This document shows positions 1 to 8,374 of a stretch of DNA of 19,499 nucleotides, piece after piece. The position numbers and the translations under genes are program-made. The stretch's first letter is position 1, and the number at the start of each line of letters is the position of its first letter. The notes beneath the pieces were generated by a model that worked only from the letters and a program-made list of their open reading frames with translations, was not told the DNA's origin and made no database searches. The stretch spans positions 1 through 19,499 of the forward strand of contig JBMNOI010000073.1 of NCBI GenBank assembly GCA_050942995.1, given 5' to 3'. This DNA comes from JBMNOI01 sp050942995. GTDB taxonomy: Bacteria; Chloroflexota; Anaerolineae; UBA1429.

Positions 1-2
1 AT

Positions 3-551
3 CTCAAAGCACCGGGGAACACGCTCTATATCCTGGGTGAGACACGGCGCGAGCTGGGCGGCTCGTACTACTATCGACTGCACGGCCATGTGGGCAATTC
101 GGTGCCCGGTATGGCCGAGGCGGGGCCGGCGACGGCGCGGGCGCTGCACGGCGCCATGCGCCGCGGACTGGTACGGGCCTGCCATGACTGCTCAGAGGGC
201 GGGCTGGCGGTTGCGCTGGCCGAGATGACCCTGGCGGGGCAGGTGGGCGCCGATGTGTCGCTGGGCTGCATTCCGACCGGTGGTGAAGACGAGCGCCATG
301 CCGATTGGCTGCTCTTCTCCGAATCGAACGGGCGCTATCTGGTCGAGGTGGCGCCGGGCGATGAGGGCGCGTTCGAGGCGCTGCTGGACGACGTGCCTCA
401 TGCTCGCATCGGTCGGGTGGTGTCGGATGCCGCTCTGACGGTGCGCGATGAGATGGGAGATGTGCTCTTTTCCCTGCCGGTCGAAGAGATCCGACGGGCC
501 TGGCGTGGACATCTGGAAGAGGCTGACAACGAGAGGGAGGGCGTCGCATGA
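3..551 (+). CDS. purL: Phosphoribosylformylglycinamidine synthase II (PurL), C-terminal part
   Basis: This is the 3' end of a gene that begins before the window; the reading frame is open from base 3 to a TGA at 549-551. PurL is the synthetase subunit that converts FGAR, ATP and ammonia to FGAM in step 4 of purine synthesis, in complex with PurQ and usually PurS. The visible part carries the PurL C-terminal signatures: LGETRRELGGS near the window start, then HDCSEGGLAVALAEM (the PurM/PurL-type C-domain segment) and LLFSESNGRYLVEV. The stop codon overlaps the purQ start (ATGA), so the two subunits are translationally coupled. Whether purS lies upstream cannot be seen. The identity rests on these motifs plus the neighbouring pur genes; only the missing N-terminus limits it. 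Confidence 0.95.
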   Translation, partial: LKAPGNTLYILGETRRELGGSYYYRLHGHVGNSVPGMAEAGPATARALHGAMRRGLVRACHDCSEGGLAVALAEMTLAGQVGADVSLGCIPTGGEDERHADWLLFSESNGRYLVEVAPGDEGAFEALLDDVPHARIGRVVSDAALTVRDEMGDVLFSLPVEEIRRAWRGHLEEADNEREGVA

Positions 552-1363
552 GCGTACCGCGTATCATCATCATGCACGCGCCGGGCACCAATCGCGACCG
601 CGATGCCGCCGCTGCCTGCGACCTGGCCGGGGGCGCGCCCGAGATCGTGCATATCAATCAGATCATTTTCGGCGAGCGCCGGTTGGGCGATTATCAGATG
701 CTGGTGTTGCCCGGTGGCTTTTCATACGGAGACGACCTGGGGGCGGGCCGGCTGTGGGCCAACGACCTGCATCATCGTTTTCGTGAGGATCTGGACGAGT
801 TTGTGGCGTCGGGGCGACCGGTGATCGGGATATGTAACGGGTTTCAAACCCTGGTCAAGGCGGGTTATCTGCCCGGGCCGGCGCCGAAGCAGCGGGTGAC
901 GCTGACCTTTAACCGACACGGACATTTCGATTGTCGCTGGGTGCGACTGCGCGTCCAGCCCGACAGCCGGTGTTTGTTCACCCGCGGATTGGAAGAGGAT
1001 ATTCTCTGTCCGGCGGCTCACGGCGAGGGACGCCTGGCCGTGCCCGATGAGGAGACACGCCAGGCGTTGTGGGATGATGGACTGGTGGCCCTTCGCTATG
1101 TGGCCGTGGCCGACGACGCCATGGCGGCCAATATGGCTGCGTCGGTAGAGGTACGCCCCGAGGCGGGGTATCCGCATAACCCGAGCGGCTCGGTGGACGA
1201 TATTGCCGGTATCTGCAACGCCGCCGGCAACGTCTTTGGCCTCATGCCTCACCCGGAGAACCATATTCTGGCGCAACAGCACCCGCGCTGGAGCCGCGGC
1301 GAGGCCGGAGGATTGGGCATTCATCTGTTCATCAACGGCGTGCGCGCCGCCGCCGAGTTCTGA
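548..1363 (+). CDS. purQ: Phosphoribosylformylglycinamidine synthase I, glutamine amidotransferase subunit (PurQ)
   Basis: PurQ hydrolyses glutamine and passes ammonia to PurL. The protein is 271 residues and a class I glutamine amidotransferase. LPGGFSYGDDLGAG (about 54-67) is the oxyanion-hole region, the nucleophile is Cys96 in GICNGFQ, and the His235/Glu237 pair lies in GLMPHPE. It is longer than the roughly 227-residue Bacillus PurQ. The extra length lies after the nucleophile, in a segment with NRHGHFDCRWVRL, which resembles the NxSxRFExR segment of longer PurQ and PurL-fused amidotransferase domains. The start is the ATG overlapping the purL stop, with GGAGG at 536-540 seven bases upstream. 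It is the second cistron of the purine operon and is followed 32 nt later by purB. Confidence 0.96.
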   Translation: MSVPRIIIMHAPGTNRDRDAAAACDLAGGAPEIVHINQIIFGERRLGDYQMLVLPGGFSYGDDLGAGRLWANDLHHRFREDLDEFVASGRPVIGICNGFQTLVKAGYLPGPAPKQRVTLTFNRHGHFDCRWVRLRVQPDSRCLFTRGLEEDILCPAAHGEGRLAVPDEETRQALWDDGLVALRYVAVADDAMAANMAASVEVRPEAGYPHNPSGSVDDIAGICNAAGNVFGLMPHPENHILAQQHPRWSRGEAGGLGIHLFINGVRAAAEF

Positions 1364-1395
1364 TTCGGCGCTCGAAAGGACGGAAATATATCGCC

Positions 1396-2805
1396 ATGAC
1401 GACACGCTACTCCCACGAGACGTTCCTCTCGCCCTTTAGCTGGCGCTATGGCAGCGAGCCGATGCGTCGGGTCTGGTCCGAGGTGCACAAACGGCAACTG
1501 TGGAGGCGCATCTGGGTGGCGCTGGCCGAGGTGCAGGCCGAGGCCGGTATGGTAACCCCGGAGCAGGTGGCCGATCTGCGCGCCCATCAGGACGAGGTGA
1601 ACTGGGAGCGCGCTCAGGAGCTGGAGGAGACGCTGCGCCACGACCTGATGGCCGAGTTGCGCGCCTACGCCGAACAGTGCCCGGTGGGGGGGGCCATTAT
1701 CCATCTGGGTGCCACCAGTATGGATGTGGAGGATAACGCCGATGCGCTGCGACTGCGCGATTCGCTGGCCCTGGTGCGCGAGCGGCTCACGGCGCTGCTG
1801 GAGGCGCTTGTCGAACGGATCGAGGCCGAGGCCGATACCGTCATGATGGCCTATACCCACATTCAGCCGGCCGAGCCCACCACCCTGGGCTATCGCCTGA
1901 GCCTGTACGCCCAGGACTTTTACGAGGACCTGCTGACGTTGGACGAGGTCGCAGCACGGGTGCGGGGCAAGGGGTTCAAGGGGGCGGTGGGTACGGCGGC
2001 ATCGTACACCCATCTGCTGGAGGGCACGGGGATGACGGCCGCCGAGATGGAGCGCCGCGTGATGGCCCGCCTGGGCCTGGAGGCCTATCCCGTCACCAAC
2101 CAGACCTATCCGCGCAAGATGGATTATCAGGTGCTGTCGGCGCTGGCCGGCATCGCCCAGTCGGCTTACAAACTGGCTCTGGACGTGCGCCTGCTCCAGT
2201 CGCCGGTGTTTGGCGAGATGGCCGAGCCCTTCGGCCGGCAACAGGTCGGCTCTTCGGCCATGCCGTTCAAGCGGAATCCGGTGAACAGCGAGAGCATCTG
2301 CTCTCTGGCGCGGTACGTGGCCGAATTGCCGCGCACCGCCTGGGATAACGCGGCCCATTCGGCGCTGGAGCGCACCCTGGACGATTCGGCCAATCGCCGC
2401 ACCGTGTTGCCCGAGGCGTTTCTGGCGGTGGATGACATTCTGGGGCGGCTGCGGCGTATCGTGTCGGGGCTGCGTGTAGGGCGCGAGGCCATTCAGCGCA
2501 ATCTGGATACTTATGGCCCCTTTGCCGCCACCGAACCGTTGCTCATGTCGCTGGCGCGGGCGGGGGCCAGCCGGCAGGATATGCATGAACGTATTCGCGA
2601 GGCCAGCATGGCGGCCTGGGCGGCCGTGCAGCGCGGCGAAGCGAACCCGCTGGTGGATCTGCTGGCGGCTGATGAAGAGATTCTGCGCTATATGCCCGCC
2701 GGGCAGGTGCGCGAGATCATGGCCGAGGGGGCCGGCGTGGGCGATGCTCCTGCCCGTAGCCGCGATATGGCCCGCATGATTCGCGCCGCACTGGCGAACG
2801 CCTGA
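1396..2805 (+). CDS. purB: Adenylosuccinate lyase (PurB), animal ADSL-like subtype
   Basis: PurB acts twice in purine synthesis: it splits SAICAR to AICAR and adenylosuccinate to AMP, each time releasing fumarate. The 469-residue protein belongs to the fumarase/aspartase superfamily. The superfamily signature GSSAMPFKRNP is at 285-295, with the catalytic serine in its flexible loop. His155 in THIQPAEPTT is the likely general-acid histidine. IIHLGATSMDVEDNAD and ERTLDDSANRR are further lyase motifs. The stretches LRHDLMAE, IIHLGATS, LDDSANRR and SRQDMHERIR match human ADSL more closely than my memory of Bacillus or E. coli PurB. The start is the first ATG in frame; its Shine-Dalgarno (AAGGA at 1376-1380) is rather distant. 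It lies 32 nt after purQ and 77 nt before purC. Confidence 0.95.
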   Translation: MTTRYSHETFLSPFSWRYGSEPMRRVWSEVHKRQLWRRIWVALAEVQAEAGMVTPEQVADLRAHQDEVNWERAQELEETLRHDLMAELRAYAEQCPVGGAIIHLGATSMDVEDNADALRLRDSLALVRERLTALLEALVERIEAEADTVMMAYTHIQPAEPTTLGYRLSLYAQDFYEDLLTLDEVAARVRGKGFKGAVGTAASYTHLLEGTGMTAAEMERRVMARLGLEAYPVTNQTYPRKMDYQVLSALAGIAQSAYKLALDVRLLQSPVFGEMAEPFGRQQVGSSAMPFKRNPVNSESICSLARYVAELPRTAWDNAAHSALERTLDDSANRRTVLPEAFLAVDDILGRLRRIVSGLRVGREAIQRNLDTYGPFAATEPLLMSLARAGASRQDMHERIREASMAAWAAVQRGEANPLVDLLAADEEILRYMPAGQVREIMAEGAGVGDAPARSRDMARMIRAALANA

Positions 2806-2870
2806 GCCAGATGTCACGCTTCGAAAGGGGCGGCGCGGTCCCCCGAAGGAAATCGGTCATCGTCTTGAGA

Positions 2871-2876
2871 AGGGAG
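2871..2876 (+). promoter_or_regulatory. Ribosome binding site that sets the purC start
   Basis: AGGGAG lies six bases before the ATG at 2883. An in-frame ATG at 2811 would add 24 residues that do not look like SAICAR synthetase and has no such site, so 2883 is preferred. Confidence 0.7.
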
Positions 2877-2882
2877 CAAAGC

Positions 2883-3650
2883 ATGGCATTCGGCAAAGTC
2901 GAATATGGCGAGATGCTGGCTGAGGGCAAGACCAAAATCATTTATGCTCACCCGCAAAAGCCCAATATCGTATACATGGTTCACAAAGACGGCATCACCG
3001 CGGGGGATGGCGTCCGGCGCGATACATTGCCCGGCAAGGGGGCTATCGCCTGCCGCACGACGTCCAACGTGTTCTACCTGCTGGAGTATGAGGGCGTGCC
3101 CACGCACTATATTGGCATGGTGGCCGATAACGCCAATATCGTCATGCGCTGCACCATGATTCCGCTGGAAGTGGTGATGCGCCGCATCGCCACCGGCTCG
3201 TACCTCAAACGCCACCCCGAGGTGGCCGAGGGTACCCGCTTTGAACCCACCGTGGTCGAGATGTTCTACAAGGACGATGCCAACCACGACCCACTGGTGA
3301 CCGACGAGGAGATCCGGCGAATGGGCGTGGCCACACAGGAAGAGATCGCCACCATGCGAGATATCGGCCGGCAGGTGTTTCTGATCCTGGAAAAGGCCTG
3401 GGCGGCGCAGGATGTGACGCTGGTGGATCTGAAAATCGAGTTCGGCCGCTCGGTCGACGGTCAGTTGCTGGTGGCCGATGTGATCGATAACGATTCCTGG
3501 CGCATCTGGCCGCAGGGAGAAAAGGCGCAGATGCTGGACAAGCAGATCTATCGCGATATGCCCGATGTGACCGACGAGCACTTGCGGGCTCTGTTGTCCA
3601 AATATCGGCAGGTCGCCGATCTGACGGACAGGTTCATCGAGGAGGATTAG
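2883..3650 (+). CDS. purC: SAICAR synthetase (PurC), PAICS-like subtype
   Basis: PurC joins CAIR and aspartate with ATP to give SAICAR. From the preferred start the protein has 255 residues. LAEGKTKIIY (12-21) is the nucleotide-binding loop of the family. RRIATGSYLKRHP (100-112) and KIEFG (184-188) are conserved substrate-pocket segments. ADVIDNDSWRIWP (198-210) replaces the usual bacterial DEISPDxxRLW, and the human PAICS SAICAR synthetase domain has almost the same string (ADVIDNDSWRLWP, from memory). FYKDDANHDP (128-137) is also PAICS-like. The start is set by AGGGAG at 2871-2876. The next gene is purE, so gene order copies the domain order of animal PAICS, although here the two are separate proteins 210 nt apart. 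Confidence 0.95.
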   Translation: MAFGKVEYGEMLAEGKTKIIYAHPQKPNIVYMVHKDGITAGDGVRRDTLPGKGAIACRTTSNVFYLLEYEGVPTHYIGMVADNANIVMRCTMIPLEVVMRRIATGSYLKRHPEVAEGTRFEPTVVEMFYKDDANHDPLVTDEEIRRMGVATQEEIATMRDIGRQVFLILEKAWAAQDVTLVDLKIEFGRSVDGQLLVADVIDNDSWRIWPQGEKAQMLDKQIYRDMPDVTDEHLRALLSKYRQVADLTDRFIEED

Positions 3651-3860
3651 GCCGGTCTCGATGTCGACTTTTTCCGGTCGGTTTGGTCTGTCAGATGCGA
3701 ACAGAGGGCCGGAAGCGGGATCGGATCGAGATGGGGACGCGACATACTACGCCCCGAACGAGAGTGCTGTGCGACAAGCGCCGGGCAGAGCCTGAACCTG
3801 AACCGCCCGATGGATCGGCGATGGGGCTGCGCACGTTGAGCGAGTCCGAGAGGAGAGAGC
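3651..3860 (+). other. Spacer between purC and purE
   Basis: This 210-nt spacer is the longest inside an otherwise compact operon. It holds a 74-codon open frame (3683-3907) that runs into purE out of frame, has no ribosome binding site and resembles nothing known, so I do not call it a gene. A small imperfect hairpin (GGGG..CG pairing with CGCCCC) sits around 3733-3755. I see no convincing promoter or terminator. Confidence 0.4.
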
Positions 3861-4346
3861 GTGAACAAGGCCGGACGAGTTGCGATTCTGATGGGATCCA
3901 GGAGTGATCTGGACCACGTGAGCAAAATCGTGGCCCAGCTCGATGCGCTGGGTGTGCCGAGCATTCGCCGGGTGGCCTCGGCGCACAAGAGCGTGCATCA
4001 CCTGCTGGACGCTCTGGACGATCTGAAAAAAGCCGATGAGCCCATCGTCGTCATTGCCGTGGCGGGGCGTTCCAACGCGCTGGCCGGCATGGTCGATGCC
4101 AACGTGCCCTTTCCGGTAATCACCTGCCCGCCCGTTTCATCGGCCTTTGGCGGCGCCGATATCTTCTCGTCGCTGCGCATGCCGGGTGGCGTGGCGCCCA
4201 TGGTGATTCTCGAACCCGAGGCGGCGGCGCTGGCGGCGGCCAAGATTCTGGCGTTGAGCGACGCCGGACTGCGCGAGCGGGTGATCGCCTATCAGCAGAC
4301 GCTGACCGACGAGATCATCACCGCCGACCAGAGTATCAATGCGTAA
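3861..4346 (+). CDS. purE: Class II PurE: AIR carboxylase
   Basis: The protein has 161 residues with a GTG start preceded by AGGAG at 3851-3855. PurE makes CAIR, the substrate of the neighbouring PurC. GSRSDLDHVSKI (12-23), SAHK (40-43), VAGRSNALAGMVD (67-79), CPPVSSAFGGADIFSSLRMP (89-108) and ILEPEAAALAAAKIL near 120-135 are the motifs of class II PurE. That class adds CO2 directly to AIR, as in animal PAICS and Treponema denticola PurE. Class I PurE (N5-CAIR mutase, partner of PurK) has instead SAHRTP and GAGGAAHLPGM, which are absent here. The absence of purK from the cluster fits. It follows purC, its pathway partner, and precedes purF. Confidence 0.93.
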   Translation: MNKAGRVAILMGSRSDLDHVSKIVAQLDALGVPSIRRVASAHKSVHHLLDALDDLKKADEPIVVIAVAGRSNALAGMVDANVPFPVITCPPVSSAFGGADIFSSLRMPGGVAPMVILEPEAAALAAAKILALSDAGLRERVIAYQQTLTDEIITADQSINA

Positions 4347-4464
4347 ATCCGCGCACGAAAGAGGCCGACTTGTCTCGACCGAACCGGCCTTTGAGACTTA
4401 TCTATTACTGTCGCTACGACGCAAACCAACGCGGCTCGCCCCGGCGCGAGCGTGAGAGGCAACT

Positions 4465-5895
4465 ATGACGTGGGAATACTCAGAGCGTGACGATCGACAG
4501 TCCGAGGCTTGTGGCGTGTTCGGTGTGTTCGACCGCAACTCGTCCGTGGCCCGGTTGACTTTTTTCGGGTTGTACGCGTTGCAACATCGTGGACAGGAGA
4601 GCGCCGGAATCGCCGTCTCGGATGGGCAGCGGGCCACCGTCTATAAAGAGATGGGGTTGGTATCGCAGGTGTTTAATGAGGACAACCTGCGGCCGCTGCA
4701 AGGGCATATCGCCATCGGTCATACGCGCTATTCAACCGCCGACGCATCGCGCAAGATCAGCGCACAGCCGTTCCTGCTCGAATCGATGCTGGGGCCGGTA
4801 GCCCTTGCGCACAACGGGAACCTGGTCAATACCGAAGATTTGCGACAGGAGTTGCTGACCCGGGGCGTAGGGCTTACCTCATCCTGCGATACCGAGGCGA
4901 TGATCCAGATGCTGGCCGGCGCTCAGGGGGATACCTGGCTGGAGCGTATTCGTCACATCATGGGCAAGGCGCTGGGCGCCTATTGTCTGACCATCCTCAC
5001 CCGCGATACCCTCTATGCTGTGCGCGATCCATGGGGGTTTCGCCCGTTGAGCGTGGGACGCATAAACAGCGGCTGGGTGGTGGCGTCTGAAAGCTGTGCG
5101 CTGCAGACGGTGGGTGGCACCGAGATCCAGGAGGTTCCACCGGGCACCATCGTCATTATCGACGATGACGGCATGCGCATGGTTGAGGGGGCGCCCGCGG
5201 GCGAGCCGAACCTGTGCGTCTTTGAGTATATCTATTTTGCCCGCCCCGATAGCGTGGTGGGAGGGCAGCTGATCCACGAGGTGCGCCAGGAACTGGGCCG
5301 CGAGCTGGCCCGGGAGCACCCGATCGAGGCCGACCTCGTCATGTCGGTGCCCGACTCGGCCACCGCCGCCGCTATCGGATACGCTCAAAAGTCCGGCATT
5401 CCCTATAGCGAGGGGCTGATCAAGAACCGCTACATCGGCCGCACATTTATCCAGCCCGATGATCGGTTGCGTCAGGCCGGTATTGCCCTCAAGTTCAATA
5501 CGCTGCCTCAGGTGCTGGAGGACAAGCGTGTGGTGGTGGTGGATGATTCCATCGTGCGCGGCAACACCAGCCGGCCCATCGTAGGGCTGCTGCGTCGCGC
5601 CGGAGCCCGTGAGGTGCACATGCGCATCTCGTCGCCGCCGATCAAGCATCCTTGCTTTATGGGCGTGGATATGGCCACCTACAGCGAGTTGATCGCCCAT
5701 CAACTATCGGTACCCGAAATTTGCGAGCGTATCGGCGCCGACTCGTTGGGGTATCTCAGCCTGGAGGGGATGATTCGCGCCACCCGGCACTCGTTGGGCG
5801 ATTTCTGTGTGGCCTGCTTTACCGGAGATTATCCTTTTGATCAAAAGGCGGGTGGCTTTACTCCTTGGGCAGAGCCGATCTGCAATACCCTGTAG
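4465..5895 (+). CDS. purF: Amidophosphoribosyltransferase (PurF), [4Fe-4S] Bacillus-type
   Basis: PurF catalyses the committed step, PRPP plus glutamine to phosphoribosylamine. The 476-residue protein begins with a short propeptide (residues 1-15) that must be removed to expose the N-terminal nucleophile Cys16 in EACGVFGVF. The Ntn amidotransferase domain follows (about 16-250, with ALAHNGNLVN), then the phosphoribosyltransferase domain with PRPP motif VVVDDSIVRGNT (357-368). All four cysteines that ligate the structural [4Fe-4S] cluster in Bacillus PurF appear present: Cys251 (NLCVFEYIYF), Cys397 (HPCFMG), Cys448 and Cys451 (FCVACFTGDYPF). This implies oxygen-sensitive stability. The start ATG has GAGAGG at 4454-4459. 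The 118-nt gap before it contains a six-pair hairpin (4434-4451) just ahead of the ribosome binding site, of unknown meaning. Confidence 0.96.
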   Translation: MTWEYSERDDRQSEACGVFGVFDRNSSVARLTFFGLYALQHRGQESAGIAVSDGQRATVYKEMGLVSQVFNEDNLRPLQGHIAIGHTRYSTADASRKISAQPFLLESMLGPVALAHNGNLVNTEDLRQELLTRGVGLTSSCDTEAMIQMLAGAQGDTWLERIRHIMGKALGAYCLTILTRDTLYAVRDPWGFRPLSVGRINSGWVVASESCALQTVGGTEIQEVPPGTIVIIDDDGMRMVEGAPAGEPNLCVFEYIYFARPDSVVGGQLIHEVRQELGRELAREHPIEADLVMSVPDSATAAAIGYAQKSGIPYSEGLIKNRYIGRTFIQPDDRLRQAGIALKFNTLPQVLEDKRVVVVDDSIVRGNTSRPIVGLLRRAGAREVHMRISSPPIKHPCFMGVDMATYSELIAHQLSVPEICERIGADSLGYLSLEGMIRATRHSLGDFCVACFTGDYPFDQKAGGFTPWAEPICNTL

Positions 5896-5986
5896 AGAAG
5901 GGCTATATTCGCAAACTCGTATTCTCCGACGAAGCGTGACGACGTCGACAATCGAGCGGGCACGATAAACGGAAGGATGAGGGACG

Positions 5987-7273
5987 GTGAAGGTACTGGT
6001 AGTCGGATCGGGCGGACGAGAGCACGCCCTGGCCTGGTCGCTGGCGCGTTCGCCGAAGGTGCGTGAGGTGTATGTGGCGCCGGGCAATGGCGGCACGGCG
6101 GGCATGGCGACGAATGTGCCGATCTCGGCGGACGATGTACCCGGTCTGGTGGCTCATGCCGTCCGGGCGCGCTACGATCTGATGGTGGTGGGGCCCGAAC
6201 AGCCCCTGAGCATGGGCCTGGCGGATGCGCTGCGCGATCGTGGCATCGTCGTCTTTGGCCCTACCGAGGCCGCGACGCAACTGGAATCGTCCAAGGCGTT
6301 CAGTAAGGATTTTATGACGCAGCACGGCATCCCGACGGCCGATTACGCTGTGTTCGACGATTACCAGGCGGCGCTGGACTATTTATCGCGGCATCCCGCG
6401 CCTATCGTGGTCAAGGCCGATGGACTGGCTGCGGGCAAGGGCGCCATCGTGTGCCACACCGACGACGAGGCGCGACAGGCGTTGCATCAGATCATGGTGG
6501 CGCGGATATTTGGTGCGGCGGGTGACCGCGTGGTGCTGGAAGAGTGCCTGATAGGGCAGGAGGTGTCGGTGCTGGCCTTCTGTGACGGGCACACCGTGGC
6601 CCCGATGATTCTGGCCCAGGACCACAAAGCCGCATATGACGGCGACCGTGGGCCCAACACCGGTGGCATGGGATGCTACGCCCCGGCCCCTCTGCTGGAT
6701 GAGGCGCTCCGGCGTCGCGTGGTGGATGAGGTGTTGCAGCGTGCGGTGAACGGTATGCGCGCCGCCGGCACGCCCTATGTGGGGGTCCTCTACGCCGGAC
6801 TGATGGTGCACGAGGGCGAATTCCGGGTACTTGAATTCAACTGCCGCTTTGGCGATCCCGAGGCCCAGGTCATCCTGCCACTGCTAGAGACGGACCTCGT
6901 GGATGTGCTCGAGGCCTGCGTACAGGGGCGACTGAACGACGTGTCGCTGCGCTGGGCGCCGGGCTCGTGTGTGTGCGTGGTGATGGCGGCGGGCGGCTAT
7001 CCGGGCGCGTATCGCCGGGGTGACGAGATCGACGGGCTGGATGAGGCCGTGGCGCTGCCCGATACGGTGATATTCCACGCCGGCACACGCATCGAGGACG
7101 GCCGAACGGTCACCGCGGGGGGGCGTGTGCTGGGGGTGACGGCATGGGCTGCCGATCTACCCTCGGCCGTAAAGCGGGCCTATGCGGCGGTGGAGCGTAT
7201 TCACTGGGCCGATGTGACCTATCGGCGCGACATTGGCGCCAAGGGTCTGCGCCGGGAACAGGGGGGCGAATGA
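5987..7273 (+). CDS. purD: Phosphoribosylamine-glycine ligase (GAR synthetase, PurD)
   Basis: PurD ligates glycine to phosphoribosylamine using ATP, the step after PurF. The 428-residue protein starts at GTG 5987, which gives the family N-terminus MKVLVVGSGGREHALAW; AAGGA lies nine bases upstream at 5973-5977. It is an ATP-grasp enzyme: IVVKADGLAAGKGA (140-153) is the nucleotide-binding loop and NCRFGDPE (285-292) carries the metal- and ATP-binding acidic residues. Length and motifs are normal for a stand-alone PurD; there is no PurM or PurN fusion as in animal GART. The stop overlaps the purM start, so purD and purM are translationally coupled. Confidence 0.96.
   Translation: MKVLVVGSGGREHALAWSLARSPKVREVYVAPGNGGTAGMATNVPISADDVPGLVAHAVRARYDLMVVGPEQPLSMGLADALRDRGIVVFGPTEAATQLESSKAFSKDFMTQHGIPTADYAVFDDYQAALDYLSRHPAPIVVKADGLAAGKGAIVCHTDDEARQALHQIMVARIFGAAGDRVVLEECLIGQEVSVLAFCDGHTVAPMILAQDHKAAYDGDRGPNTGGMGCYAPAPLLDEALRRRVVDEVLQRAVNGMRAAGTPYVGVLYAGLMVHEGEFRVLEFNCRFGDPEAQVILPLLETDLVDVLEACVQGRLNDVSLRWAPGSCVCVVMAAGGYPGAYRRGDEIDGLDEAVALPDTVIFHAGTRIEDGRTVTAGGRVLGVTAWAADLPSAVKRAYAAVERIHWADVTYRRDIGAKGLRREQGGE
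7260..7266 (+). promoter_or_regulatory. Ribosome binding site deciding the purM start
   Basis: AGGGGGG lies six bases before the ATG at 7273 and only three before the adjacent in-frame ATG at 7270. Spacing favours 7273. The open frame extends upstream to 7144 inside purD, but those extra residues do not look like PurM. Confidence 0.5.
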
Positions 7274-8310
7274 TGGCCAAGAGTTCGTATGCGGCATCGG
7301 GTGTCGATATCGATGCGGGCAACCGCGCCGTCGAGCTGATGAGGCGGGCCGTGCGCTCGACATACGGCCCTGAGGTGTTGCTGGATATCGGCTCGTTCGG
7401 CGGGCTGTATGATGCCGGCAAGCTACAGGGTATGCGGGCGCCGGTGCTGGTCGCCTCGACCGACGGCGTGGGCACCAAGACGGTGGTGAGCGCGGCGATC
7501 GGCAGTTACGAGACGCTGGGCCGCGATATCGTCAATCACTGTGTCAACGACATTCTGGTGCAGGGGGCCGAGCCGCTCTTTTTCCTGGATTATGTGGCTG
7601 CGCCGGACATCGAACCCGAGATGGTGGCGGCGGTGGTGGGCGGCGTGGCCGCTGCCTGCCGTGAGGCCGGTTGCGCGTTGCTGGGCGGCGAGACGGCCGA
7701 GATGCCGGGGGTGTACGCCCCGGGGCAGATGGATATCGCCGGCACCATCGTCGGCGTGGTCGAGCGTGACGAGATCATCGACGGTTCGACCATTCGCCCG
7801 GGCGACATCCTCATCGGCCTGCCCTCCAGCGGGTTGCACACCAACGGGTTCTCTCTGGTGCGCAGCATATTCAAGATAAAAGATTACGCCCGCCATGTGG
7901 ATGAGCTGGGCCGCACTCTGGGCGAGGCGCTGGCCGAGCCGCATTTTTCCTATATCCCTCAGGTGAGGACGATTCGGCAGGCCGTAAAGATCAAAGGACT
8001 GGCGCATATCACCGGCGGTGGATTCATCGATAACGTGCCGCGCATCCTGCCCGAGGGGTTGAGCGTGATGATCCGCCGGGATGCATGGACGGTGCCGCCA
8101 CTCTTTACGATGATTCGCGAGGCCGGCGATGTGGATGCCGACGAGATGTACCGCGTGTTCAACATGGGCATGGGCATGGTCGTAATTGTGGCGCCGGAGG
8201 ATGCCGACGCGGCGCTGGCGGCTGCCGGTGAGGGGGCGAACGGCGTCCCCGCCGCCCGGATCGGCGAGGTGCTATCGGCCGATGATGGACCGCGAGTTCG
8301 CCTCATCTGA
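7273..8310 (+). CDS. purM: Phosphoribosylformylglycinamidine cyclo-ligase (AIR synthetase, PurM)
   Basis: PurM closes the imidazole ring: FGAM plus ATP gives AIR, the substrate of PurE. The 345-residue protein starts SYAASGVDIDAGNRAVELM, the PurM N-terminus. LVASTDGVGTKT (59-70) is the glycine-rich ATP/substrate loop, followed by NHCVNDILVQGAEPLFFLDY (88-107) and LLGGETAEMPGVY. Residues after about 170 form the second alpha/beta domain, with LPSSGLHTNGFSLVR and HITGGGF. It overlaps purD by a base or so and is the last gene of the purine operon; a strong hairpin follows at 8328-8359. Downstream genes are convergent, so the operon ends here. Not present in the window are purN, purH and purA. 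Confidence 0.96.
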   Translation: MAKSSYAASGVDIDAGNRAVELMRRAVRSTYGPEVLLDIGSFGGLYDAGKLQGMRAPVLVASTDGVGTKTVVSAAIGSYETLGRDIVNHCVNDILVQGAEPLFFLDYVAAPDIEPEMVAAVVGGVAAACREAGCALLGGETAEMPGVYAPGQMDIAGTIVGVVERDEIIDGSTIRPGDILIGLPSSGLHTNGFSLVRSIFKIKDYARHVDELGRTLGEALAEPHFSYIPQVRTIRQAVKIKGLAHITGGGFIDNVPRILPEGLSVMIRRDAWTVPPLFTMIREAGDVDADEMYRVFNMGMGMVVIVAPEDADAALAAAGEGANGVPAARIGEVLSADDGPRVRLI

Positions 8311-8327
8311 CTCGACTCTGACTCGTT

Positions 8328-8359
8328 CAAACGCCCGGGAGAGATCCCCCGGGCGTTTG
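8328..8359. terminator. Bidirectional terminator hairpin between purM and the convergent metzincin-like gene
   Basis: A 12-base-pair perfect stem (8328-8339 with 8348-8359, arms CAAACGCCCGGG and its complement) encloses an 8-nt loop. It lies 17 nt after the purM stop and 15 nt from the stop of the opposing gene. The flanking T-run is short on both strands, so the call rests mainly on stem strength and position between convergent genes. Confidence 0.75.
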
Positions 8360-8374
8360 TCATATTCCGGCCGA

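Noticed and set aside
4..657. 217-codon minus frame rich in Arg, Pro and Ala
   Set aside because: Antisense to purL and purQ; its composition is typical of out-of-frame translation of GC-rich DNA.
1321..2817. 498-codon open frame on the minus strand
   Set aside because: It is antisense to purB, whose motifs are unmistakable. The frame stays open because of GC-biased third positions; the protein has no recognisable domain.
3683..3907. 74-codon frame between purC and purE
   Set aside because: No ribosome binding site, charged low-complexity protein, and it runs into purE in another frame.
4434..4451. Six-pair hairpin just before the purF ribosome binding site
   Set aside because: Short and of a kind common by chance in GC-rich DNA; no T-run and no known purF leader element.
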